Assembly (NCBI GenBank): GCA_900546085.1
Contig: URBS01000040.1
Location: forward strand, 1-15,144
Reading direction: 5' to 3'
DNA: 15,144 nt
From: an uncultured Collinsella sp.
Lineage (GTDB): Bacteria; Actinomycetota; Coriobacteriia; Coriobacteriales; Coriobacteriaceae
Positions 7,835 to 13,856 of the stretch are shown here, in pieces. A program made the translations under genes and the position numbers. The notes beneath the pieces were generated by a model. The model saw only the letters and a program-made list of their open reading frames with translations, was not told the origin of the DNA and searched no databases. Positions within the stretch are counted from its first letter, which is position 1. Every line of letters begins with the position of its first letter.

Positions 7835-7860
7835 CTAATACGTTATATAAGTGGTATTAG
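7835..7860. promoter_or_regulatory. AT-rich dyad (CTAATAC/GTATTAG), candidate operator upstream of the DUF554 gene
   Basis: CTAATAC (7835-7841) and GTATTAG (7854-7860) form a perfect 7-bp inverted repeat around GTTATATAAGTG, itself containing the palindrome TTATATAA. It lies in the 118-base gap between the surface-protein stop (7884) and the DUF554 start (7765), about 70 bases upstream of that start. The AT-rich core could hold a -10 element, but I see no good -35. It is unlike a terminator, since the arms are not GC-rich and no T-run follows. Confidence 0.4.
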
Positions 7861-7883
7861 GAATGAAGCGCAGCATTTAAGCC

Positions 7884-9314
7884 TCAGGTGGTTGTCGGGA
7901 CATAGGGGTAGTAGTCAAAGCGCAGTGTCATAAGCCGCTGCGGGGATTCAATAGCCGCGGCGATAATATTGGCATCGCGGGCACGATCAAACCCTTCGAG
8001 TTCGATCTGATACGAGACGTCTTGCATAATGTCCAGACGTCGCCAGGCTAGAAGTGTGTCGCCATCGAATTCCAAGGTCTTGCCTCCGTCTGGGGCAACG
8101 GCGTATAGACGCAGTTTAGCGGTGGTTGCAGGGTCGACAACCGTGACCTTTTTAATTTCGTTTCGAGTATTCTTGGCGCCCAACAAGGTGAGCAGCGTTG
8201 GGGCCACGACCTCGCCCGATGGCAAATAGACGACTTCGATGGATTCGGGAAATGCGATGATGGCCGACTTGCGGACGGGCTGATTGGCGGCGGCAACTTC
8301 GATGTTTGCAGCATCGATGACCTCTGTGTGGTCGAGGGCGGCAAGCACGCAGCAGTTACCTTCATCGATCTCCTGAGGATCAGCAAGCCCCAGACTGTCC
8401 GCGAGCTCGGGATCGTTTGGACCGGTAGCGGGCTCATTCGGTGCTTCGAAAGAAGCTGGGACGCTGTTTGTCGGCGACGGCGTGTCGCCCGCACCTGCTT
8501 CTTTGTCCGTGCTCTCTTCTTGTATGGTTGCGTTGATGGGTTCGTCGTTTGAGGGGAGCGTCTTGGCGTCAAGCGCGGAGGGGACAATCCCGACGGCTCC
8601 GGATCCGTTCCACTCCATCTCGAGAAGCGCCGGGTCGGCAAGAATGCGTTGCCTGCCTAGCGTGTGGGTATCGATCGCAATAGGGCCTGCCTCCGTCCCG
8701 CGCGTAAGGCTGAGCGATCCGGCCGGCTTCTCGAAATGAATGCCTGTGTCTTCGGTACTGGTGGCGTAGAACAGCAGGGATGCTTCTCCCGCCGCGATGG
8801 CATCGGTGCCCGCCTTGGTCAGCCGCAGCGATGCCGTGAATGAGAGGGTGGGCTGCACATCGTCTGCATTCGCGGCGGCGCAGCCCAGACATATACCGCC
8901 TCCTTTCTCGAAAAACGCACCGTCGAAGGCGACCTTTGCTCCGTTCGCCGAGTCATCGACCGAAGCGATATCGATGCGCAACCCCAAATCGCACGGATCG
9001 CCATCTGCATCGAGCACAATCGAGCGCCACGTGCAGACGGCGCACCCCGCCTGGGAGCCGTTTGCCTTGTTCGAACGATTGATATCCACGACTATCGAGC
9101 CGTCCGTATTACGACGAAGGCATCCCGAGGTTGAGATTGCGGCCTGTGCGATCGAAAAACGCTTGCACGCAATGGCGCTCGACGGATTTGGTGCGGAGCT
9201 TAGGGCTGCTGGTAAGGAATCTGCCATGACGGGAGTCGCCCAAGCGGCGACAGGCGTTCCGGTTGCGAGCGCGCCGCAGAGTGCGACGACGGGCAAAAGG
9301 TTCTTCGATGCCAT
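7884..9314 (-). CDS. Large exported protein of the surface cluster, with two CxxC motifs
   Basis: A 476-residue protein I do not recognise by family. The N terminus (KN, then LLPVVALCGALATGTPVAAWA) is a clear signal peptide with likely cleavage at about residue 26-31. Two apparently beta-rich regions (about 60-250 and 330-470) are joined by an acidic, Pro/Ser/Thr-rich linker (250-315). The first region carries C91-A-V-C94 and C142-L-G-C145, plus C65 and C108; the linker end has a CC pair (321-322). These could bind metal or form disulfides outside the cell. There is no C-terminal membrane anchor or sorting motif. The ATG at 9312-9314 follows AAGGAG by about six bases and begins 18 bases after the small LAQTD protein's stop, so it is probably last in the 11090-to-7884 operon. 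A surface-adhesin or complex-subunit role is inference from the neighbours. Confidence 0.72.
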   Translation of the reverse strand: MASKNLLPVVALCGALATGTPVAAWATPVMADSLPAALSSAPNPSSAIACKRFSIAQAAISTSGCLRRNTDGSIVVDINRSNKANGSQAGCAVCTWRSIVLDADGDPCDLGLRIDIASVDDSANGAKVAFDGAFFEKGGGICLGCAAANADDVQPTLSFTASLRLTKAGTDAIAAGEASLLFYATSTEDTGIHFEKPAGSLSLTRGTEAGPIAIDTHTLGRQRILADPALLEMEWNGSGAVGIVPSALDAKTLPSNDEPINATIQEESTDKEAGAGDTPSPTNSVPASFEAPNEPATGPNDPELADSLGLADPQEIDEGNCCVLAALDHTEVIDAANIEVAAANQPVRKSAIIAFPESIEVVYLPSGEVVAPTLLTLLGAKNTRNEIKKVTVVDPATTAKLRLYAVAPDGGKTLEFDGDTLLAWRRLDIMQDVSYQIELEGFDRARDANIIAAAIESPQRLMTLRFDYYPYVPTTT

Positions 9315-9332
9315 GGGGTCTCCTTAGCTAAT

Positions 9333-9614
9333 TTAGTGCGGCCTGTCCGTGTTTCGTTTCTGGCTGCGTTTGATGTGCAGACCGAGGCCGGCGGTTCCCG
9401 CGCCTGCTGCCGTGGCGCCTGCTGCCAAGAGCCATCGTCTGTCGTCTGTCTGTGCCAACGGTTCCTTGCAGTTGCCGCGGTCGAGCTCCGAGAGGTCGAC
9501 CGTCACTTGCGTGGCGGCCTGCGCCTGTTCTTGCTGGGCAAAGGCCATGGCTGGCCCAAACGCTAGGATACTGACGGCGGCGGCCAGGGCGACGGCCTTA
9601 TGCCGTGTGCGCAC
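9333..9614 (-). CDS. Small cell-surface protein with signal peptide and degenerate LAxTG-like sorting signal
   Basis: A 93-residue protein if started at GTG 9612-9614; an in-frame TTG at 9644 would add ten residues. The GTG form gives a textbook signal peptide (RTRHK, hydrophobic core, cleavage after PAMAFA at residue 26). A short polar region (27-52) is followed by LAQTD (53-57), a hydrophobic stretch (61-80) and a basic tail KRSQKR (82-87). That order, motif-hydrophobic segment-positive tail, is that of sortase substrates, but the motif has Asp where Gly is usual and two arginines precede the hydrophobic segment; it may instead be a simple membrane anchor. The gene overlaps the end of the upstream gene by 17 bases and lacks a strong ribosome binding site, so translational coupling is likely. 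Size and architecture recall the small LPXTG partners in Csc/WxL clusters. Confidence 0.65.
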   Translation of the reverse strand: MRTRHKAVALAAAVSILAFGPAMAFAQQEQAQAATQVTVDLSELDRGNCKEPLAQTDDRRWLLAAGATAAGAGTAGLGLHIKRSQKRNTDRPH

Positions 9615-10197
9615 CGGGCTCGACCGTCCAGGTGATCGTTGCAACCTGATCGCCTTCGCCGGTTACGCGGAAGATGTCGCGCGTGACGCGGGCGACGTTT
9701 CCGCTTGTCTTGAGCTTAATTTTGTCCGTGCCGCCGGCAATGCCCTGGTAGCCCATGTCGAAGGCTGCATTCTTGGAAAGATCGAGGCCCGTCTCCTGCA
9801 TTGCGGCGCTGGCGTTCTGGAGTGCACCGTCGGGGCCGACCTTAAAGTCGATGGAATTCTGCGCGGTTCCGGCCTTGGCGTCGGCGGCAATGGTCCAGGT
9901 GTTCATGGCGTCGATCTTCATGTTGGTGACATGGATGCCGTAGGCCGAATGATTGTCGATGGTGGTCGCGTCTTCTGAGGGGCCCTGAAGCGTGCCGTCG
10001 GCCTTGGCGACGAAGGGAATAACCGTCGGAACTTTGAACTCCACGTTGTCGATCTCGGTCCTGACCATTACTTTCGTGGTTCCAACGCGCCCGGCTGCCA
10101 GAGCTGGCGTCGGGGAGGCGCCCATTGCGAGCGCGAGCGCGAGCCCTGCGCCCACGACGAGCGCTCTGGCTCCGTTCATGTTCCTGGTGATGTCCAT
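9598..10197 (-). CDS. Secreted WxL-like surface protein
   Basis: A 199-residue exported protein. A signal peptide (hydrophobic core 11-27, cleavage near PALAA, residue 35) precedes a mature domain predicted to be beta-rich. It contains KVPTVIPFVAKADGTLQGPS (55-74), the IDNHSAYGIHVTNMKI stretch (80-95), WTI at 101-103 and ATITWTVEPG (186-195) at the very end. Two W-T-hydrophobic motifs about 90 residues apart, the second in a terminal [LIV]-T-W-T context, resemble the paired WxL motifs of peptidoglycan-binding WxL domains. The usual third residue Leu is Ile or Val here, so this is called WxL-like, not WxL. The ATG at 10195-10197 has AAAGGA six bases upstream. It is in an operon with the anchored protein upstream and the LAQTD protein overlapping its stop. 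Confidence 0.68.
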   Translation of the reverse strand: MDITRNMNGARALVVGAGLALALAMGASPTPALAAGRVGTTKVMVRTEIDNVEFKVPTVIPFVAKADGTLQGPSEDATTIDNHSAYGIHVTNMKIDAMNTWTIAADAKAGTAQNSIDFKVGPDGALQNASAAMQETGLDLSKNAAFDMGYQGIAGGTDKIKLKTSGNVARVTRDIFRVTGEGDQVATITWTVEPGAHTA

Positions 10198-10217
10198 GGT
10201 CGTTCCTTTCTATTCGC

Positions 10218-10234
10218 CGCGGGCCGTCCCCGCG
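10218..10234 (-). repeat. GC-rich intercistronic hairpin between two surface-protein genes
   Basis: CGCGGG (10218-10223) and CCCGCG (10229-10234) form a perfect 6-bp stem with a five-base loop, about 20 bases upstream of the WxL-like gene's ribosome binding site on the minus-strand transcript. No T-run follows. It may be an RNA-processing or translation-tuning element setting a different dosage of the secreted subunit from the anchored one. Confidence 0.45.
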
Positions 10235-10287
10235 ATGATTGGACGAATGCTGGTGAATTGCGTGCGGTGCCGCGTCGGTCGAAAAAG

Positions 10288-10797
10288 CTAGTTCTCGGCT
10301 TGCTCAACCCGTACCTTGACACGTGTCGGATTGCCGTGGCTGTCGAGGGTCTTGGCATCGAGTGCCTGGATCTCGATGTATGCCTCGCCTTCTTTGATGT
10401 CGCCGGCGGGGCACGTCTCGATTGTCTTGCCGGTCTCGACCACACCGGATTCGTACATGGTCTCGTCGTTTTGGATGACGCGGAATCGCTGGGGAAATTT
10501 ATTGTCTTGGACGTTTTGCACGTTGACGCGCAGCTTGCCGCCTTTTTGCAGCTGGGCGACCGGTGCGACCGAAATCGTCATCATGTTGTCGCGGACGATG
10601 GCGTCGAGCTCATCTTGGATTTCCTGACGCGTTTTGCCCTCGGCCGTCGTAACCGAAGCGCCCGCCTCGGGTACGGGCTGCGACTGCCAAGCGTATAGTC
10701 CTACGGCGACAAGGGCGCAGACGATGGCCAAGCAGGCAACGATGAGCTTCTTGCGACGACCCAGGCCTGCAAAGTGGGGCGGCTTCTTTGCGCTCAT
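10288..10797 (-). CDS. N-terminally membrane-anchored extracytoplasmic beta-domain protein
   Basis: A 169-residue protein. A basic N terminus (GLGRRKK, 11-17) and a single hydrophobic helix (18-36) anchor it in the membrane; no cleavage site is convincing. Outside, a helical stalk (48-70) leads to a beta-sandwich-like domain: SVAPVAQLQKGGKLRVNVQN (76-95), MYESGVVETGKTIE (114-127) and an EGEAYIEIQALD strand (136-147). The YESG-(x)n-G-x-x-IE-(x)n-G-x-A/Y pattern matches a small exported-protein family I have seen in gut Firmicutes, which has no name I can give with confidence. The ATG at 10795-10797 has AAGGA seven bases upstream and overlaps the previous gene's stop as ATGA. A longer open frame to 11313 is not supported, since it would run through the upstream gene in another frame. 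Confidence 0.7.
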   Translation of the reverse strand: MSAKKPPHFAGLGRRKKLIVACLAIVCALVAVGLYAWQSQPVPEAGASVTTAEGKTRQEIQDELDAIVRDNMMTISVAPVAQLQKGGKLRVNVQNVQDNKFPQRFRVIQNDETMYESGVVETGKTIETCPAGDIKEGEAYIEIQALDAKTLDSHGNPTRVKVRVEQAEN

Positions 10798-11090
10798 GCG
10801 GCATCCTTGGTGGTATAGACGCGCGCAAAGGTGGACGGGTCCGCTCCAAAGAGCATGTGAAGCATCAGGCGGCGCGAGTAGACAAGCTCGTCGAAGTCGG
10901 GAGGGAGCTCGATGTCGTGGATATGCGCGATGTGGTGGGCGAGCGCCGAGAACGACTCGGGGTCGCAGATCACATCGGTGGTAACGTGGTAGACCGTCGT
11001 ATCGGGGAATGCCTCTTCGTCGAAAGGCAGGAGATGGGGATCGTCGTCGACTTCGATGGCGATGCCGTACTGGGGCCAGTAATATGCCAT
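10794..11090 (-). CDS. Short hypothetical cytoplasmic protein, first gene of the surface cluster
   Basis: A 98-residue acidic protein without signal peptide or membrane segment. It opens with YYWPQYGIAIEVDDDPH (3-19), which resembles the core strand and acidic residues of VSR/DUF559-type nuclease-fold proteins (a W-P-x(n)-[IL]-E-V-D pattern), but the remainder does not carry the rest of such a fold that I can see; the resemblance may be chance or a remnant. The central part (SFSALAHHIAHIHDIELPPDF) is His-rich and probably helical. The ATG at 11088-11090 is preceded by GGGAGG with a five-base gap. It shares a 4-base ATGA overlap with the anchored protein, implying translational coupling. Function unknown; a cytoplasmic regulator or assembly factor of the cluster is possible. 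Confidence 0.65.
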   Translation of the reverse strand: MAYYWPQYGIAIEVDDDPHLLPFDEEAFPDTTVYHVTTDVICDPESFSALAHHIAHIHDIELPPDFDELVYSRRLMLHMLFGADPSTFARVYTTKDAA

Positions 11091-11111
11091 GGGAACCTCC
11101 CTGCTTCTGGG

Positions 11112-11135
11112 GCCAAAACTTCTGTCGGTTTTGGC
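11112..11135 (-). repeat. 8-bp inverted repeat in the leader of the surface cluster
   Basis: GCCAAAAC (11112-11119) and GTTTTGGC (11128-11135) are perfect complements around an 8-base loop (TTCTGTCG). On the minus-strand transcript the hairpin would sit just 5' of the ribosome binding site of the first surface-cluster gene. The sequence shares GCCAAAA, CTGTC and TTTTGGC in the same order with the hairpin at 3871-3903. It may be an operator, a leader hairpin or a copy of a dispersed repeat. Confidence 0.55.
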
Positions 11136-11163
11136 TGTCGATGCCGACGGTATCAGCCGCTAC

Positions 11164-11194
11164 TTGACCAATTGCTGACCAAATGCTTGACGGA
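11164..11194 (+). promoter_or_regulatory. Three helically phased direct repeats (TTGACCAA-like)
   Basis: TTGACCAA (11164-11171), CTGACCAA (11175-11182) and TTGACGGA (11187-11194) recur at 11- and 12-base steps, close to one helical turn. Spacing and location between two divergent operons suit a regulator-binding array. The TTGAC cores also resemble -35 hexamers, but I find no matched -10 downstream of any of them. Confidence 0.4.
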
Positions 11195-11436
11195 TTGGTG
11201 TCTCCGCAGGTAAAAGGCGGCAAAAAATACTCCAACTTTTTTCGAGTGACAATCGCGCGGTCGGCGACGGCGGGGCCATATGTGTCAAAAGCATCGTCTG
11301 CCGAGGAAATCAAGCCGCTCGCCGAATTGCACGAACGTAAAAATCGCCAATTATGGAGACGGTCTCAAACACGTCGACGAAACGATGCGGTAACATCTCC
11401 CTGCAAACACTGTAGTTAGCTAAAGGGGGAGTTCGC

Positions 11437-13038
11437 GTGTCTGCAACCATCAAACCCTTCACCGACGAGTTCGAAGAGTATGGTCGCGATGAGTCTCGCG
11501 CATCGGGCGAGGCCTCGAGCATCTCGTTTCCGACAACGGAAGACGAGGTCCGTGCCATTTTGGAAAAGCTCCATGCCGAGCGTGTCCCGGTAACGGTTCA
11601 GGGCGCCCGAACCGGCCTTGCCGCCGGTGCCGTGCCCCACGGCGGGCATATCCTCAATACTTCCCGTATGAATCGCTACTTGGGCCTTCGCCGCGATGAA
11701 CAAGGCCAATTTCTGCTGCGCGTGGAGCCGGGCGTTGTGCTCTCGGAGCTGCGCAAGCAGCTGAGCAAGAAGGTGCTGCCGACTGCTGGTTGGGACCAGG
11801 CATCGCTTGAGGCCTACGAGGAGTTCCAAGAGGCCCCCGAGCAGTTCTTTCCCACCGATCCCACCGAGACGTCTGCCTGTCTGGGCGGCATGGCGGCATG
11901 TAACGCCTCTGGTGCCCGCAGCTACGCCTACGGTCCCATGCGCCCGCATATCACGGGACTCCACGTCGCGCTGGCTGATGGCGATTTGCTTGAGCTTCAG
12001 CGTGGCGAGGCTTTTGCCCAGGGCCGCCACCTGTCGCTCGTGACGGCAGCGGGCCGTACGCTCGAGCTCGATCTTCCCGGCTATACCATGCCCAAGACAA
12101 AAAATGCCTCAGGCTATTTCGTTGCGGACGAAATGGACGTCATCGACCTCTTTATCGGCGCTTGCGGCACGCTCGGCGTTATCACCGAGCTCGAGATTGC
12201 CCTGCAAGCGGCACCTGCAGTCGTTTGGGGTGTGAGCTGCTTTTTCGATAGCGAAGACAAGGCCGTGTCCTTTACCGATTCCGTGCGCCCCGTCCTGTCC
12301 CATGCGGCCGCCATCGAGTACTTCGATGCTGGCGCCCTGGATATTCTGCGTCACCAGCGCGAGCAGTCGACGGCGTTTGCCTCGCTGCCGGTGCTCGACA
12401 AAGAGGCGAAGGTCTGTGTTTATGTGGAACTCGACTGCGATGACGAGGCCCAGGCGACCGAGGAGCTGTACCGCCTGGGATGGGTGCTGGAGCTTGCGGG
12501 CGGCCGCGACGATGCGACATGGGTCGCGCGCACCGAGGTCGATCGCGAGTGTCAGCGGTTCTTCCGCCACGCGGTGCCCGAGAGCGTCAACATGCTTATC
12601 GACGAGCGTCGCCGCACGGATCCCACCATCACCAAACTGGGTTCGGACATGTCGGTGCCCAATGCACGCCTTGCCGATGTCATCGCCCTTTATCGTCGTA
12701 CGTTGGCCGAAAGCGGGCTTGAATCTGCCGCCTGGGGTCACATCGGCAACAACCATCTGCATGTGAACATCCTTCCGCGCGATGCGCAAGACTACCGTCG
12801 CGGTGGAGAACTCTTTGCCCAGTGGGCTTCCGAGGTCACGGCCATGGGCGGTGCCGTTTCTGCCGAGCATGGCGTCGGCAAGATCAAGGCGGGCTTCTTG
12901 GAGACGATGTACGGTCACGAGGCCATGGTCGAGTCGGCGCGGCTAAAGCTCCAGCTCGATCCTGCCGGGCAGCTGGGTCGCGGCAACCTGTTTGCGGAGA
13001 AGCTCTTGGATGAGCTCGTCCAGAAGGGGGGCGCGTGA
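11437..13038 (+). CDS. lctD: FAD-linked 2-hydroxyacid (lactate) dehydrogenase, GlcD/LctD-like
   Basis: A 533-residue cytoplasmic flavoenzyme of the FAD_binding_4 / FAD-oxidase_C family, which oxidises 2-hydroxyacids such as lactate or glycolate. The FAD-binding half has VPVTVQGARTGLAAGAVP (50-67), CLGGMAACNASGARSYAYG (148-166), KTKNASGYF (220-228) and FIGACGTLGVITELEI (239-254). The catalytic half has GHIGNNHLHVNI (434-445; the usual form is GHIGDGNLH) and SAEHGVGK (475-482), then LDPAGQLGRGNLF (507-519). The start is GTG at 11437-11439 after a GGGGGAG site. It overlaps etfB by four bases, and etfB and etfA follow, which argues for the electron-confurcating lactate dehydrogenase complex known from Acetobacterium woodii (LctBCD) rather than a stand-alone quinone-linked enzyme. 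Substrate stereospecificity cannot be read from sequence. Confidence 0.83.
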   Translation: MSATIKPFTDEFEEYGRDESRASGEASSISFPTTEDEVRAILEKLHAERVPVTVQGARTGLAAGAVPHGGHILNTSRMNRYLGLRRDEQGQFLLRVEPGVVLSELRKQLSKKVLPTAGWDQASLEAYEEFQEAPEQFFPTDPTETSACLGGMAACNASGARSYAYGPMRPHITGLHVALADGDLLELQRGEAFAQGRHLSLVTAAGRTLELDLPGYTMPKTKNASGYFVADEMDVIDLFIGACGTLGVITELEIALQAAPAVVWGVSCFFDSEDKAVSFTDSVRPVLSHAAAIEYFDAGALDILRHQREQSTAFASLPVLDKEAKVCVYVELDCDDEAQATEELYRLGWVLELAGGRDDATWVARTEVDRECQRFFRHAVPESVNMLIDERRRTDPTITKLGSDMSVPNARLADVIALYRRTLAESGLESAAWGHIGNNHLHVNILPRDAQDYRRGGELFAQWASEVTAMGGAVSAEHGVGKIKAGFLETMYGHEAMVESARLKLQLDPAGQLGRGNLFAEKLLDELVQKGGA

Positions 13039-13856
13039 AGATGAGCGATTTCCATATGGTGGTGTGCGTCAAGGCGGTGCCCGGAAGCACCGAGGTCAAG
13101 ATGGACCCCAAGACCAATACTATCGTGCGTGATGGCAAACAGGCGGTCATTAACCCGTTCGATGCAAGCGCCCTCGAATGCGCGCTGGCGCTGAAAGACG
13201 ACTTTATCGGCTTTGGCATGGACGTGCGCGTAACGGTGGTGTCGATGGGCATCCCCGCGACCGAGTCGCTGCTGCGCGACTGCATCGCCCGAGGCGCCGA
13301 TGACGCACTGCTGCTAACCGATCGCGCCTTTGCAGGTGCCGATACCCTGGCAACCACCTATGCCCTTAAGTGCGGCATCGAGGCGCTCGACGAGGACTTC
13401 GACCTGCTCATCTGCGGCAAGATGGCGGTGGATGGCGATACGGCCCAGATTGGTCCTGAGCTTGCCGGTGCCTTTGAGATTCCCTGCGTGACCGACGTGA
13501 GCTGCGTGCAGAGCGCGGGCTTTACGACGTGTGGCTCGCTGGCGCTCGTTCACGGATGCGATGCCGGCGAGGAGACGGTGTGCCTGGAGATGCCGTGCGC
13601 GATGACGACTGCCAAGGAGATTGGCCAGTTGCGTATGCCGAGTATTGCCGGTATTCGCGCGGCAGAGGAGGCGGACGTGCGCGTGGTCAGTGCCGCCGAC
13701 GTGAACGCCGACCCCGCGCGTTGCGGTCTTGCCGGGTCGCCGACACAGGTCGTGCGCTCGTTTGTGCCCGACCGTGACCAAACGTGCAAGGCCGTTGAGG
13801 GGACGGCGTCCGAGCAGGCGGTAGAACTTGCCAAGATTATCGAGGGGATGGCATAG
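13035..13856 (+). CDS. etfB: Electron transfer flavoprotein beta subunit, bifurcating type
   Basis: A 273-residue EtfB. Recognisable blocks are VVCVKAVPGSTEVKMDP (9-25), INPFDASALECALAL (39-53), RDCIARGADDALLLTDRAFA (81-100) with GADTLATTYAL (101-111), and CGKMAVDGDTAQIGPELA (127-144), followed by GLAGSPTQVV (231-240). The DRAFAGADTLAT and DGDTAQxGP blocks are those of EtfB proteins that hold the bifurcating FAD and pass electrons to or from NAD and ferredoxin. The GTG at 13035 overlaps the dehydrogenase stop (GTGA) and lies five bases after AAGGGG; an ATG two codons later (13041) is an equally possible start. EtfA begins directly after the stop codon TAG, so the three genes are tightly coupled. 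Confidence 0.9.
   Translation: MKMSDFHMVVCVKAVPGSTEVKMDPKTNTIVRDGKQAVINPFDASALECALALKDDFIGFGMDVRVTVVSMGIPATESLLRDCIARGADDALLLTDRAFAGADTLATTYALKCGIEALDEDFDLLICGKMAVDGDTAQIGPELAGAFEIPCVTDVSCVQSAGFTTCGSLALVHGCDAGEETVCLEMPCAMTTAKEIGQLRMPSIAGIRAAEEADVRVVSAADVNADPARCGLAGSPTQVVRSFVPDRDQTCKAVEGTASEQAVELAKIIEGMA

Larger units (their letters stand above)
11091..11436. other. Divergent intergenic region (346 bases)
   Basis: It separates the minus-strand surface cluster from the plus-strand lactate/Etf operon and must hold promoters for both. It contains an 8-bp inverted repeat (11112-11135), three phased TTGACC-like direct repeats (11164-11194) and an A6/T6 dyad (11222-11227 and 11237-11242) likely to bend DNA. 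The 78-codon open frame at 11183-11419 has no ribosome binding site and no recognisable product, so I do not call it. I see no convincing -35/-10 pair for either operon. A GGGGGAG about five bases before 11437 is the lactate operon's ribosome binding site. Confidence 0.6.

Noticed and set aside
11164..11194. CRISPR-like repeats
   Set aside because: Units are 8 bases with 3-4 base gaps and only three copies, far too short for CRISPR repeats and spacers.
11183..11419. 78-codon plus-strand open frame in the divergent intergenic region
   Set aside because: No ribosome binding site; it overlaps the direct repeats and A/T dyad, and the product has no recognisable feature.
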